DNA of 37,271 nucleotides, taken from contig CAIYZI010000203.1 of assembly GCA_903930665.1 (NCBI GenBank), forward strand, positions 1-37,271. The letters are read 5' to 3'. The notes beneath the pieces were generated by a model that ran no database searches, had not been told where the DNA came from, and saw only the letters and a list, made by a program, of their open reading frames with translations. The translations under genes were made by a program, and so were the position numbers. Numbering within the stretch: position 1 is the first letter of the stretch; the number at the start of each line of letters is the position of its first letter. This document shows positions 7,210 to 16,304 of the stretch, piece after piece. The stretch comes from an uncultured beta proteobacterium (GTDB lineage Bacteria; Pseudomonadota; Gammaproteobacteria; Burkholderiales; Burkholderiaceae).

Positions 7210-9072
7210 ATGGCTCAAGCGGCGATACAAAAAAAAGAGGATGATCTTCCCAATTATACCAAAGGGGGGGCTTTATTTCTTTCTCAACAGCCTACGGATG
7301 AAGTCGAATCCGATGCAAAGGCGGAACGTGTTATGTCGCCGCAAGCTTGGCAGAAGCTTCGCGGTTATCTCGAACAACGCACCCAAGCTTTAAGAAACTG
7401 GCGTAATTCATGGTGGATGGAAAACTGGTCGGATCTGGCGCAGTTTATCATGCCGCGCCGGTCGATCTGGTTGACACAATCGGCTGGTGGATGGCCCACG
7501 CAAAACAATATGCTGCGTGGACAAGAGATTAATCAAGCCATTGTCGATCCTACAGCTACCTATGCCGTGCGTATTTGCGCGGGCGGCATGGTCAGTGGTC
7601 TTGCCTCGCCGTCGCGTCCATGGTTCAAAATGGTGACAAGCGATAAACGCCATCAGCTTGATCAGGAATCGCGCCTTTGGATGGATGAAACCGAGGAAAG
7701 GATTTACACGGTTCTTGCTTCCAGCAATTTCTATAATTCTTTCGCTCAGGAATGCGAAGATGAGATCGTCTATGGCACGTCGCCATCTATTTGCTATGAC
7801 GATGAAACGGACGTTGTGCGGTTTTATAATCCAGCGGTTGGTGAATACTACGTTGCTTGCAACGGCACGTTAAGAGTCGATACGCTCTATCGCGTGTTTG
7901 TGATGACGATTGCGCAAATGGCGAGTTTCTTTGGTGCCGACAATCTGCCGCCAGAAGTTCGCGCTTTGTGGGCGCAGGGTGGCAGTCAGATTGATACGGA
8001 AGTTATCGTTGCCCATGCCATTGAGCCTAACTTTGAAATTCAAGGCGATGAGGAAACAAAAGTCAAAGGCAAGTTTACCTATCGTGAAGTCTACTGGTGC
8101 TATGGCAAGGGCGGTTATCAGCCTTTATCTTTTACAGGTTTCCTTGAATGCCCTTTCACGGTAGGACGCTGGTCAACGCAATCGAATGATGCCTATGGCC
8201 GTTCGGTCGGCATGGATGTATTGCCCGATACAATCCAGCTTCAGATCGAAACGCGCCGCAAAGCCGAAGCTCTTGAAAAGAATGTGCGTCCGCCACTGAT
8301 TGCCAGCATGGATATGAAAAACCAGCCTTCATCGCAGTTGCCGGGTGCCGTGACGTTTGCGAATGACATTGGCCCGACAAAAGGCATGCGTTCGCTTTAT
8401 ACTCAGCAGTTTAATTTGCAGGACATGACGCAAGATATTGCGATGATCCAAGCTAGGATCAAGACGGGATTTTTTACCGACATGTTCATGGCACTTAGCC
8501 AAAATGCAGTGGAACCGGGAAGCACCAAAATTACGGCCTACCAATCGGCAGCCATCGTGCAGGAACGGCTTCAAGTGCTCGGCCCGGTGATTGAATCGAA
8601 ACTTGAAAATCTACGCACAAAGCTCAAACGTGTTTACGCCATTATGGAACGTCGCGGCTTGATTGAGCCAAAGCCGCAAGGCTTGAAGGGCGTTCCTGTT
8701 ACGATAGATTTTGTCAGCGTTCTTGCCTTGGCGCAAAAGGCGGCAAGCTTGGGTGGCGTTGAACGTCTGGTGGCTTTCATCGGTAATTTGGCTGGTTTGT
8801 ATCCTGAGGCAAGAGACAAACTTGACGCGGTATCGTCCATAGAATTGATGAACGATCTTCTCGGAAATCCGAGCAGGATTTTGAATGGGCCTGAAAAGAT
8901 GCAACAGCTTGCCCAGCAAAGAGAACAGCAGCAGCAGCAAATGCAGAAAATGCAGATGCAGCAGCATCTGGCGCAAACGGCATCGACTGCTGCCGACGCG
9001 GCTCAGACACTTTCGCAAACGACAGTTGGGGCTGGGAAAAATGCCTTGAGCCAGATTTTGGGTGGACAATGA
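7210..9072 (+). CDS. Portal / head-to-tail connecting protein
   Basis: 620 aa; WRNSWWMENWSDLAQFIMPRR, SGLASPSRPWFKM, RKAEALEKNVRPPL, Gln-rich C-terminus typical of T7-type connector proteins. Confidence 0.92.
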   Translation: MAQAAIQKKEDDLPNYTKGGALFLSQQPTDEVESDAKAERVMSPQAWQKLRGYLEQRTQALRNWRNSWWMENWSDLAQFIMPRRSIWLTQSAGGWPTQNNMLRGQEINQAIVDPTATYAVRICAGGMVSGLASPSRPWFKMVTSDKRHQLDQESRLWMDETEERIYTVLASSNFYNSFAQECEDEIVYGTSPSICYDDETDVVRFYNPAVGEYYVACNGTLRVDTLYRVFVMTIAQMASFFGADNLPPEVRALWAQGGSQIDTEVIVAHAIEPNFEIQGDEETKVKGKFTYREVYWCYGKGGYQPLSFTGFLECPFTVGRWSTQSNDAYGRSVGMDVLPDTIQLQIETRRKAEALEKNVRPPLIASMDMKNQPSSQLPGAVTFANDIGPTKGMRSLYTQQFNLQDMTQDIAMIQARIKTGFFTDMFMALSQNAVEPGSTKITAYQSAAIVQERLQVLGPVIESKLENLRTKLKRVYAIMERRGLIEPKPQGLKGVPVTIDFVSVLALAQKAASLGGVERLVAFIGNLAGLYPEARDKLDAVSSIELMNDLLGNPSRILNGPEKMQQLAQQREQQQQQMQKMQMQQHLAQTASTAADAAQTLSQTTVGAGKNALSQILGGQ

Positions 9073-9290
9073 AAGCTGCACGTACCAAAGAAATATGCCT
9101 TGGACAATTTCTTGAGGGATTGAACCAAGCGTCAGGTGGGGCCAGACACATGTTGCATCACCATCAGGATTCCCGATGGTTCAACATCATCGCCATCCTA
9201 GAGGCCATCCACAGCCTTTGCGTAGCGCAAGCGGTTGATCCGATGTTGCAACCGAAACCAAAACCGGAAAAAACGAAAGTCGTCATATGA
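9069..9290 (+). CDS. Hypothetical protein
   Basis: ATGA overlap with portal stop. Confidence 0.55.
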   Translation: MKAARTKEICLGQFLEGLNQASGGARHMLHHHQDSRWFNIIAILEAIHSLCVAQAVDPMLQPKPKPEKTKVVI

Positions 9291-9550
9291 AACGCCCCGT
9301 TCTTGTTGAAGCCCGTGACATGGTTGAAAGCGAAAGCCTTCAACGCGTAATCGAAGGGCTAAAGCTTTCACTGAGCTGTTCCCGCGAGATGCAGGCGTTT
9401 TCGCCGAAACAGGGATGGGGGCGAGTTACCGAAGGGCTGGCGCATCTTCTGGCTTCGGCTCGGAAACTTGCTCACAAGAAAGCTCAGACGCGGCAGGCTT
9501 TGTTGCAGGGGACGAATGAGGTTGCGTGGAAGATGCGGACGGATGTATAG
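9287..9550 (+). CDS. Hypothetical protein
   Basis: 87-aa ORF overlapping the upstream stop; convergent with the minus cassette. Confidence 0.5.
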   Translation: MKRPVLVEARDMVESESLQRVIEGLKLSLSCSREMQAFSPKQGWGRVTEGLAHLLASARKLAHKKAQTRQALLQGTNEVAWKMRTDV

Positions 9551-9815
9551 TAGTTAGTGCATCGCATACTTTTGTTGGTAAATTTTCCCTATATAATATG
9601 TTATCTGATATATGAATGCACGCTTTTTGAAGAAGAACATTTGGTTTTGAGGCTGATTTTATCAGCCTGTCTACCGCGCTTTCTCCACATTCGCATTTAA
9701 TGAATTTTGTTATTGTATAGCCCTTGCGAATTGTTATTCCAAATATCTTAATTGGTTGAATATAAAAATCAATGACGTGATTTTTCTCATTCATCATGGC
9801 ATTAAAATTCATCAT
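9426..9815 (-). CDS. Hypothetical protein, third gene of minus-strand cassette
   Basis: ATG overlaps the stop of the upstream minus ORF (ATGA); 3' third is antisense to the 9287-9550 ORF. Confidence 0.45.
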   Translation of the reverse strand: MMNFNAMMNEKNHVIDFYIQPIKIFGITIRKGYTITKFIKCECGESAVDRLIKSASKPNVLLQKACIHISDNILYRENLPTKVCDALTTIHPSASSTQPHSSPATKPAASELSCEQVSEPKPEDAPALR

Positions 9816-10228
9816 TTTTTATCCGCCGCTAAATCTTCCCACTTTTTCTGCCGATTCCAAGCTTCTTCCTGCATGACAAGATAATTCAGGAAAGCAAATT
9901 GCTTGATATCATTTTCAACAAGTCTGCCGATGAACAATGCGCCTGAATTATAATCAGTCATGGCGCGGTCGGCTGTAAAGGGCGTTCCAAAAACATTGCA
10001 GGTATGCATGAGGTCGTACAGCCACTCGCGGCCAAGATCGTTCTGCATGAGATCAGTAATGACATGCTTGGCCACTTCTGATTTTCGTTTACTTTCATCG
10101 GCGCGAAGTTTTTGGCGTTCTGCGGTATTGATCTCTGCGCGTATTCCCGTGACTGGGTCTTTGATGCCGGAATTAGGGGCTGGTATATCATCGTAAATAG
10201 TCGCAAGTGGATCGTATATCTCAGACAT
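9812..10228 (-). CDS. Bbp19-like phage protein
   Basis: NDLGREWLYDLMHTCNVFGTPFTADRAMTDYNSGALFIGRLVENDI matches the recalled Bbp19-like pattern (G-x-x-x-L-x-x-L...C-x-V-F-x-T-x-F...N-x-G). Confidence 0.7.
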   Translation of the reverse strand: MSEIYDPLATIYDDIPAPNSGIKDPVTGIRAEINTAERQKLRADESKRKSEVAKHVITDLMQNDLGREWLYDLMHTCNVFGTPFTADRAMTDYNSGALFIGRLVENDIKQFAFLNYLVMQEEAWNRQKKWEDLAADKK

Positions 10229-10442
10229 TTTCTATTTTCTCTTCGCTCAAACTAGCAATCAAATCCATCCACGCATCGGCATTTTTTTTCGTTACATAGG
10301 TGCTGGATTTTAATTTTGTGATTTTCAATCGCTTGGATTGAACTTCTTTATAGAAGGTTGCCCGACTAATGGAATAAGCCGCGCAAAATTGCGATACTGT
10401 CATCCAACTTTTTTCAATTTCGATGGGAATTGCAACCTCCAT
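10221..10442 (-). CDS. Small HTH DNA-binding protein (AlpA/excisionase-like)
   Basis: SWMTVSQFCAAYSISRATFYKEVQSKRLKITKLKSSTYVTKKNADAWMDLIA; ATG at 10442 (TTG 10460 also possible). Confidence 0.6.
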   Translation of the reverse strand: MEVAIPIEIEKSWMTVSQFCAAYSISRATFYKEVQSKRLKITKLKSSTYVTKKNADAWMDLIASLSEEKIENV

Positions 10443-10485
10443 ATGTATTGGTAAAAACAATCATATATAATTAGTTTCATAAGTC

Positions 10486-10500
10486 AAATTTAATAAATTT
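10486..10500. promoter_or_regulatory. Palindrome in divergent intergenic region, candidate operator
   Basis: AAATTTA-A-TAAATTT perfect inverted repeat between the divergent HTH and scaffold genes. Confidence 0.4.
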
Positions 10501-10562
10501 CTGTTGCATTTCAATAAGTTAGGTGCTATTTTTGTATATCTTCAATTAGCCGTTTGGTTGAT

Positions 10563-11423
10563 ATGGCCGACGCCACACTACCACAAACCGAAACATCGCC
10601 CGCACCTGCTGCCGTTTCAGCACCTGTGCCAGAACCAGCTGTAACGGCTCCTATTCCGCAAACGACAGTTGCGGCTCCCGTCACAACGACGGACGCTCCA
10701 CATGAAGCGGAAGTCGTAAAAACTGAAACCGCTCCTGCGCTATTGAGCGCGGAACCAACACCTGAACCTGCCAAGGTTGAAACTCCTGCGCCAGACGCTC
10801 CAAAGGCAGAAGAAGTCAAGACTGAAGTTAAGCCGGAAGGCGATAAACCTGCGACCGAACAGCCCATCCTTCCTACCTATGAGCCTTTCAAAGTTGCCGA
10901 AGGCAGCAAGATTGACGAAAAGGTTTTGGGCGAATTTACGGGTTTGCTAGGTAAGCTTGAACTGGCTAAAGGCGATCACAAAGCTACTCAGGAAATCGGG
11001 CAATCTCTGGTTGAGTTTTACCAGACAAACGTTGCCAATGTTTTGAAAGCGCAAACCGATTATTTTGTGTCGCTGCATGAACAACAGAAATCAAAAGATA
11101 TTGAAGCCTTGCGTAATGATCCCGTTATCGGCGGCAAAGGCGACGATAAAATTCTGACCAAAAACATGCAGGACATTGTTAACTCGCTTAATCGTCACGG
11201 CGGATCAAAAGAAGAAATGACACAGTTCCGTCAGTATCTTCAGGATCGCGGCGTTGAAGGTGCTTTACCGATTGCCCGTGTTCTCAAAAATCTTACCGAT
11301 AAAATTGCTCGTTACGAAAACGAATCTTCAAAAATGCTGCCGGGTGCGAAGCCTGCAATGAACAAGCCTCCGGTTGGCAAGGGCATTCTCAATTCGTTGT
11401 ACGGCGGACAGAAATCAGCATGA
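10563..11423 (+). CDS. Scaffolding-like protein
   Basis: Pro/Ala/Glu/Thr-rich N-terminus, charged helical C-terminus, directly before major capsid; ATG at 10563 preferred over TTG 10554. Confidence 0.7.
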   Translation: MADATLPQTETSPAPAAVSAPVPEPAVTAPIPQTTVAAPVTTTDAPHEAEVVKTETAPALLSAEPTPEPAKVETPAPDAPKAEEVKTEVKPEGDKPATEQPILPTYEPFKVAEGSKIDEKVLGEFTGLLGKLELAKGDHKATQEIGQSLVEFYQTNVANVLKAQTDYFVSLHEQQKSKDIEALRNDPVIGGKGDDKILTKNMQDIVNSLNRHGGSKEEMTQFRQYLQDRGVEGALPIARVLKNLTDKIARYENESSKMLPGAKPAMNKPPVGKGILNSLYGGQKSA

Positions 11424-11453
11424 AAAATTCAAATCAACTAGGAGTATTCTAAC

Positions 11454-12515
11454 ATGGCCTTGAATCAGTTTGGCACAGGGGTCTTACCCAACCTTGTAGA
11501 TCACGCAATGCTTTCTAATCCTGATGGCTCCGTCGCCACAGTAGCTTGGCTTCTCGCACAGGCAAATCCTATCCTCAAGGATATGATCTGGCAGGAAGCA
11601 AATGAAGCCACTGGCAATCAGGTGACGCTCAACACCGCATTGCCCCAAGGCATTTGGCGTTCCAATAATCAGGGTACTCCTGCTTCCAAAGGCATGAATG
11701 CCCGTGTGAAATTCGGTATCGGCGAATTGACCGATTACTCGCAGATTGACCGCGCACAAGCCCGTCTCGGCGGCAACCTCGAAAAAATCCGCTGGACGAC
11801 CGACCAGATGCATATTCAGGGTCTTGGTCAGCAGGTTGCAACGGCAGTCTTCTACGCGAACGAAGGCACAACCCCCTCGCAGTTCACTGGCCTTTCTCCT
11901 TATTACAATTCGCTCGAAACCACCACGGCGCAGACGGCTAAGAACGTTATCAACGCTGGCGGTACACAATCGTCCAACACTTCAATTTGGCGCGTTGATT
12001 GGGGCGATCACACAATTTACTGCCATTATCCGAAAGGTATGCAGGCTGGTCTTGTTTATGAAGATAAAGGCGAGTTCCGTCAGCTTTATGACCAATTCGG
12101 CAATCCGTTCGAAGGTTACACATCGTATTTCGAATGGTGGTTGGGTCTTACCGTGATGAATTGGACGTATGCTGGCCGTATCGCCAACATCGACACCACA
12201 ACCGCAGGTTTGGCTGGCACAACGCCTCCTGATCTGAACTCGCTGATGATCCAGTTGTCGTCCAAGATCACGACTTCGCCACGCCGCATGTTTGGCATTA
12301 CCGAAGTCGATGCTCCCGGCGATCCGATGCCCGGCACGATGCCGACTTGGTATTGCAACCGTACTGGCCGCGCTGGTTTGGATATTCAAGCGATCAGAGA
12401 CAAGAATGTTCTGATCTCGCTTAAAGAATATGCTGGTGAACCTGTCGAATTCTGGCGCGAGGCCCCGGTCAGAAGTTGCGATGCGCTGTTGGATACCGAA
12501 AGTGCAGTTTCCTAA
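11454..12515 (+). CDS. Major capsid protein
   Basis: 353 aa; ILKDMIWQEANEATGNQVTLNTALPQGIWR, QARLGGNLEKIRWTTDQMHIQG..., FEGYTSYFEWWLGLTVMNWTYAGRIANID; position after scaffold; good SD. Confidence 0.9.
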   Translation: MALNQFGTGVLPNLVDHAMLSNPDGSVATVAWLLAQANPILKDMIWQEANEATGNQVTLNTALPQGIWRSNNQGTPASKGMNARVKFGIGELTDYSQIDRAQARLGGNLEKIRWTTDQMHIQGLGQQVATAVFYANEGTTPSQFTGLSPYYNSLETTTAQTAKNVINAGGTQSSNTSIWRVDWGDHTIYCHYPKGMQAGLVYEDKGEFRQLYDQFGNPFEGYTSYFEWWLGLTVMNWTYAGRIANIDTTTAGLAGTTPPDLNSLMIQLSSKITTSPRRMFGITEVDAPGDPMPGTMPTWYCNRTGRAGLDIQAIRDKNVLISLKEYAGEPVEFWREAPVRSCDALLDTESAVS

Positions 12516-12533
12516 CATAAGGAGTTTAAGATC

Positions 12534-13073
12534 ATGGCTTTTTTAGAAAATGGCAGCGGCTGCAACTTCAGCAGTGCTCAATCTGTCACGGCTACTGCGG
12601 CATCAACCAACATCTATGACGTGACCGGGGCTGGCTCGACCAATGCCCCGGCGATGATCGGGGCTGGTGGTCTTAGCACGGCTCTTGGCTTCGATGTTGG
12701 CGGCGGCAATGGCGTTGAACAACCGTCAGTCTATATCACCTTTGGTACTTGCACGACCGTCACTGGTACACTCACGATTGCGCTACAGGTTGCGGCTGAT
12801 AACGGCAGTTATTCACCAGGTACCTATTACACAATCTTCCAGACTGCCGCTTTAACGGGAACATCGCAGTTGTTTGCCGGAGCGCAAATTTCATTCTATG
12901 TACCGCCTGTTCCACAAGGTTTGCTGGCGAGTGGTGCTTTGCCCCGTTTCTACCGCCTCAACTATACGGTCGGCAGTTCGATCAGCGTGCTTGTCAGCGC
13001 AAGCCTGTTGCTGGATGCGCCGAATCTCAGGCAGGCAACGCAGTATGGCGCAAACTTCCCAAGCGGACTGTAA
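12534..13073 (+). CDS. Bbp16-like capsid cement protein
   Basis: Directly after MCP; VYITFGTCTTVTGTLTIALQVAADNGSY...FYVPPVPQGLLASGALPRFYRLNYTVGSSISVLVSASLLLDA resembles Bbp16 family. Confidence 0.75.
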   Translation: MAFLENGSGCNFSSAQSVTATAASTNIYDVTGAGSTNAPAMIGAGGLSTALGFDVGGGNGVEQPSVYITFGTCTTVTGTLTIALQVAADNGSYSPGTYYTIFQTAALTGTSQLFAGAQISFYVPPVPQGLLASGALPRFYRLNYTVGSSISVLVSASLLLDAPNLRQATQYGANFPSGL

Positions 13074-13088
13074 TTCAAGGAGACTAAC

Positions 13089-13613
13089 ATGGCAAAGATG
13101 TATACGGCTCCACCGAAGTTCAGCCAGATTCCGAGCGTCATTCGTGATGATGTCCCGGTTTATTTTCTGGAAGATAGCTGCTACTTCGATGAAACGCATT
13201 TCTTGGCTGGGGCTATCCTTGAAACCACTCCAGATATGGTTCCCAATCTTGCCATGTTTCCTTTGAATGAACTTGCAAAAGTCAGAAAGGTAGAATTTCT
13301 TACGACCTATGATGAAGGCGGCAAGGAATTTCAGGCTCAAACAAAACGGGCTTATGTTAAAAAGCTTCCGGCGTTTCTGCACAAGTGGGAAACCGTCAAT
13401 GAGATGGCAAAACAGAAACGCATGCATCTGGTTATGGTTCTGAAAACTATGCAGGTTCCGATCCTTGGTGCTCCTCCGAAGCCAAAGAGCGTGTTCTCAG
13501 TCGATATGACCAGCATTCCACAAGTTCCTTATGAAGATGGCACAGCTATCGGCAAGGGCAACACGATGGATAAGGTATCAACGATTGATGCCGTTCGCGC
13601 ATCGGTGGCGTAG
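13089..13613 (+). CDS. Hypothetical head-region protein
   Basis: 174-aa ORF with upstream AAGGAG. Confidence 0.65.
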   Translation: MAKMYTAPPKFSQIPSVIRDDVPVYFLEDSCYFDETHFLAGAILETTPDMVPNLAMFPLNELAKVRKVEFLTTYDEGGKEFQAQTKRAYVKKLPAFLHKWETVNEMAKQKRMHLVMVLKTMQVPILGAPPKPKSVFSVDMTSIPQVPYEDGTAIGKGNTMDKVSTIDAVRASVA

Positions 13614-13621
13614 GAGATGAA

Positions 13622-13867
13622 ATGGCGAAATGGATTGCAAACGCGCTGAATAAAAAAGGAAGTCGTGGCGCATTGCATCGGCATTTGGGAATTAGCGAAG
13701 ATCAGCCGATACCGGAAGATAAACTTAATGCCGCAGCTAATTCGAAAAACCCAACCATTCGTCGTGAAGCTGCCTTAGCCAAAACGCTTAAGGGAATGCA
13801 CCACAAGAAATCAGAACATCACCCCGGCAAGAATGTAGTCGGTAAACTTTATGGCTCGAAAGGCTAA
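13622..13867 (+). CDS. Hypothetical protein
   Basis: 81 aa; KGSRGALHRHLGISEDQPIPEDKLNAAANSKNPTIRREAALAKTL, sequence type common in phage head regions. Confidence 0.65.
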   Translation: MAKWIANALNKKGSRGALHRHLGISEDQPIPEDKLNAAANSKNPTIRREAALAKTLKGMHHKKSEHHPGKNVVGKLYGSKG

Positions 13868-13870
13868 AAT

Positions 13871-14236
13871 ATGGCTCGCGGTTCTGCTTCAATGTATAAA
13901 AATTCCCCTCGGCTTGAAAAGGGTGAGGACGGTAAAGTTGGTGTAAGTAAGAATCCAGGCCCAACCAAAGCCGAGAAAACAGCCACGGCTGAAAACGGTC
14001 AGGTCGGCGGTGAACCGATACATGAGGAAATGATGGCGCGTCATAATCTTGACCGACACACCATGCACGCCGCCCATGAGCATGAACATGCCATGCATAA
14101 AGGTGGCGATAAGCATGAAATGCATGAGCGCCATCACGGCGAAATGAAAAAGATGCTGAAAAAGCATGAAGATGAAATGGGTTCTGGCCGCGAAGATGCG
14201 GAAACCAAAGGCGCAAAAATCGAGAATAAGGAATAA
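13871..14236 (+). CDS. His/Met-rich hypothetical protein
   Basis: 121 aa with HNLDRHTMHAAHEHEHAMHKGGDKHEMHERHHGEMKKMLKKHEDEM. Confidence 0.6.
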   Translation: MARGSASMYKNSPRLEKGEDGKVGVSKNPGPTKAEKTATAENGQVGGEPIHEEMMARHNLDRHTMHAAHEHEHAMHKGGDKHEMHERHHGEMKKMLKKHEDEMGSGREDAETKGAKIENKE

Positions 14237-14242
14237 ACCATC

Positions 14243-15301
14243 ATGGCTCTTTCAGGTTCAGAAGTTCTTTTTGTTAACGGCGTAGCTTCGAATGGCCAAC
14301 TGTCCGGCCAGACTGAACAAACCACCACTGGTGCTATTGCTGCGTTGGCTACGGGTGGTTCGTTGGCTCCTGCGGCCAATACGAATATCACGACGGTTGG
14401 CAATGGCACATTAACGGCTGCTGCTATCGTTGGCCGTATTATCACACGCAGCGGCCCAGTTGCGGCTTTTACGGATACAACGGACACCGCTGCTAACATT
14501 ATTGCGGCGCTCCCTGCGGATGCGATCATTGGTCAATCGTTTGAGGTCAATATCGTAAATACGACGATTTATGCGGAAACCGTTGCAGCCGGATTAAATG
14601 TTACTCTTTCGGGATTAAGCGGGCCTATTCCCGCCAATTCTACTGCGCGTTTCCTGACAACGTTAGCTACGGCTACAACCATAACGATGCAGTTGATTTC
14701 TTTGGCATACAATAATGCCAGTGGTTACGACCCATCGAGCGCACAGACGCAATTTGGTAGCGGTACGGGTACTTTTCTTGAAGAAGGCAACATCTATCGT
14801 GCGGTTTATTCCGCTGCGAGCGCCATTAATCCCTCGGCTACAAATGCCGATAATGTCATGGCTATTTTTTCGCTTCCGGCAAATTCTTTTGACGGAATTG
14901 GTAATCGCGGCATTTCGATTCAAGCTCTTGGTTTATTTGCGGCAAACACTCACAACAAAGAAACTAAAATTTTCTTTAACCCATCAACCGCAACAGTTGG
15001 CGGCACGGTTGGAAGCGGTGGCGTTGTCATTGCCGATAGTGCTTTGCAGACAGCAAGTGGCGTTGGTTGGGAATTGAATGCCAATGTCTTTAAGATTGGC
15101 GCAGCCGGTTCGAATACCCAATATGCGCAAGAAAGCGGTATTGCTGTTGGCCAAACGCATGGCGGTGTAGGCATTCCTGTTTATCCGACTGCGACTGAAA
15201 GCGGCGCAATTATTATCGCTGTAACTGGTAATGCAAGTACGGCTGGGGCTGCTGTGACGGATATTCAGTTAAACTTCGTCGAAATCAACGTGATGAACTA
15301 A
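14243..15301 (+). CDS. Putative head/decoration structural protein
   Basis: 352 aa; NGTLTAAAIVGRIITRSGPVAAFTDTTDTAANIIAALP pattern common in phage structural proteins. Confidence 0.6.
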   Translation: MALSGSEVLFVNGVASNGQLSGQTEQTTTGAIAALATGGSLAPAANTNITTVGNGTLTAAAIVGRIITRSGPVAAFTDTTDTAANIIAALPADAIIGQSFEVNIVNTTIYAETVAAGLNVTLSGLSGPIPANSTARFLTTLATATTITMQLISLAYNNASGYDPSSAQTQFGSGTGTFLEEGNIYRAVYSAASAINPSATNADNVMAIFSLPANSFDGIGNRGISIQALGLFAANTHNKETKIFFNPSTATVGGTVGSGGVVIADSALQTASGVGWELNANVFKIGAAGSNTQYAQESGIAVGQTHGGVGIPVYPTATESGAIIIAVTGNASTAGAAVTDIQLNFVEINVMN

Positions 15302-15315
15302 AGGTTCTGAATTGT

Positions 15316-15960
15316 ATGAAAATTCTTGTAGGTGTGTCGAGTTGTAGGGATTGGAAACCCCAGTTTGGGGTTAACTTCGCTATGGCGATTGCGACAGCCC
15401 TCAAGAATGGTCATGAGGTTGGTATTCAAACCGTTGATATTATGGCCGGAGCGGCACAATCACTTTTGCCGCAAGCACGGCAGAATATCCTCGATCATGC
15501 CGTTAAGAACGGTCATACGCATATTGTCATGTTTGATGATGATATGGTTTTTCCGCCGGACGTTATCATTCGTTTGGCTAAGCACAATAAGCAGGTTGTT
15601 TTTCCCAACGTTTGCCAAAAATTGCAGAATAAAATCAGCGGTGTTGTGTTGAAGGACGACTTAAGCCGCCTTGATTCAACCGGACGGAATGGTCTTGAGC
15701 GTGTTCCTTATGGGACATTGGCTTGTACCATGATTGAAGTAGCAGCTTTTGCTTCGTTGCCTCGTCCTCATTTTGAAGTGATGTGGTCGCCAAGTGCTGG
15801 TATCTATATCGGCGAGGATCATTATTTCTTCAAAAAGCTTGGCTTGGAAGGCGTTGAATTTTGGTGCGATCATGATTTGACTCAGGATGTCGGTCATATA
15901 GGCGATTACCAATACCGCTTTCCTCATGTGGAAACTTCTGAATTGAAGGAGGCGGCGTAA
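15316..15960 (+). CDS. Glycosyltransferase-like protein (GT-A/GT2-like)
   Basis: ILDHAVKNGHTHIVMFDDDMVFPPDVIIRLAKHNKQVVFPNVCQK: DxD motif in GT-A context. Confidence 0.75.
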   Translation: MKILVGVSSCRDWKPQFGVNFAMAIATALKNGHEVGIQTVDIMAGAAQSLLPQARQNILDHAVKNGHTHIVMFDDDMVFPPDVIIRLAKHNKQVVFPNVCQKLQNKISGVVLKDDLSRLDSTGRNGLERVPYGTLACTMIEVAAFASLPRPHFEVMWSPSAGIYIGEDHYFFKKLGLEGVEFWCDHDLTQDVGHIGDYQYRFPHVETSELKEAA

Positions 15961-16301
15961 TGTTTGACGGCATGAAACACATGGCCAAGACCCCGCATGA
16001 GCAGGAACAAGGCGATATTCCTGCACAGGAAAACATCTACCCCTACAATCTCAGCATTTCATTGACCAACGATGAACTTGAGAAGCTTGGCCTTGATTGC
16101 AACGATTCTGAATGTGAGGTCGGCAATTACGTCCACCTCCATGCTCTTGCCGAAGTAGTTGGCAAAAGTAAGAACGATACAGGCTACGGGGAAAAGCATT
16201 GTTTGAATCTCCAAATTACCCATCTTGAAATTGAAGATGAGGATGCGGAGAATGATGAAGCCGACCAGTCAATGGCAGGGCAATCGTCATACGGAGGCTA
16301 G
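15960..16301 (+). CDS. Hypothetical protein
   Basis: 113-aa ORF, overlapping start. Confidence 0.6.
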   Translation: MFDGMKHMAKTPHEQEQGDIPAQENIYPYNLSISLTNDELEKLGLDCNDSECEVGNYVHLHALAEVVGKSKNDTGYGEKHCLNLQITHLEIEDEDAENDEADQSMAGQSSYGG

Positions 16302-16304
16302 GAT

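Noticed and set aside
8611-9081. 156-aa and related minus ORFs antisense to the portal gene
   Set aside because: Low-complexity Leu-rich translation caused by antisense of Gln-rich CAG codons.
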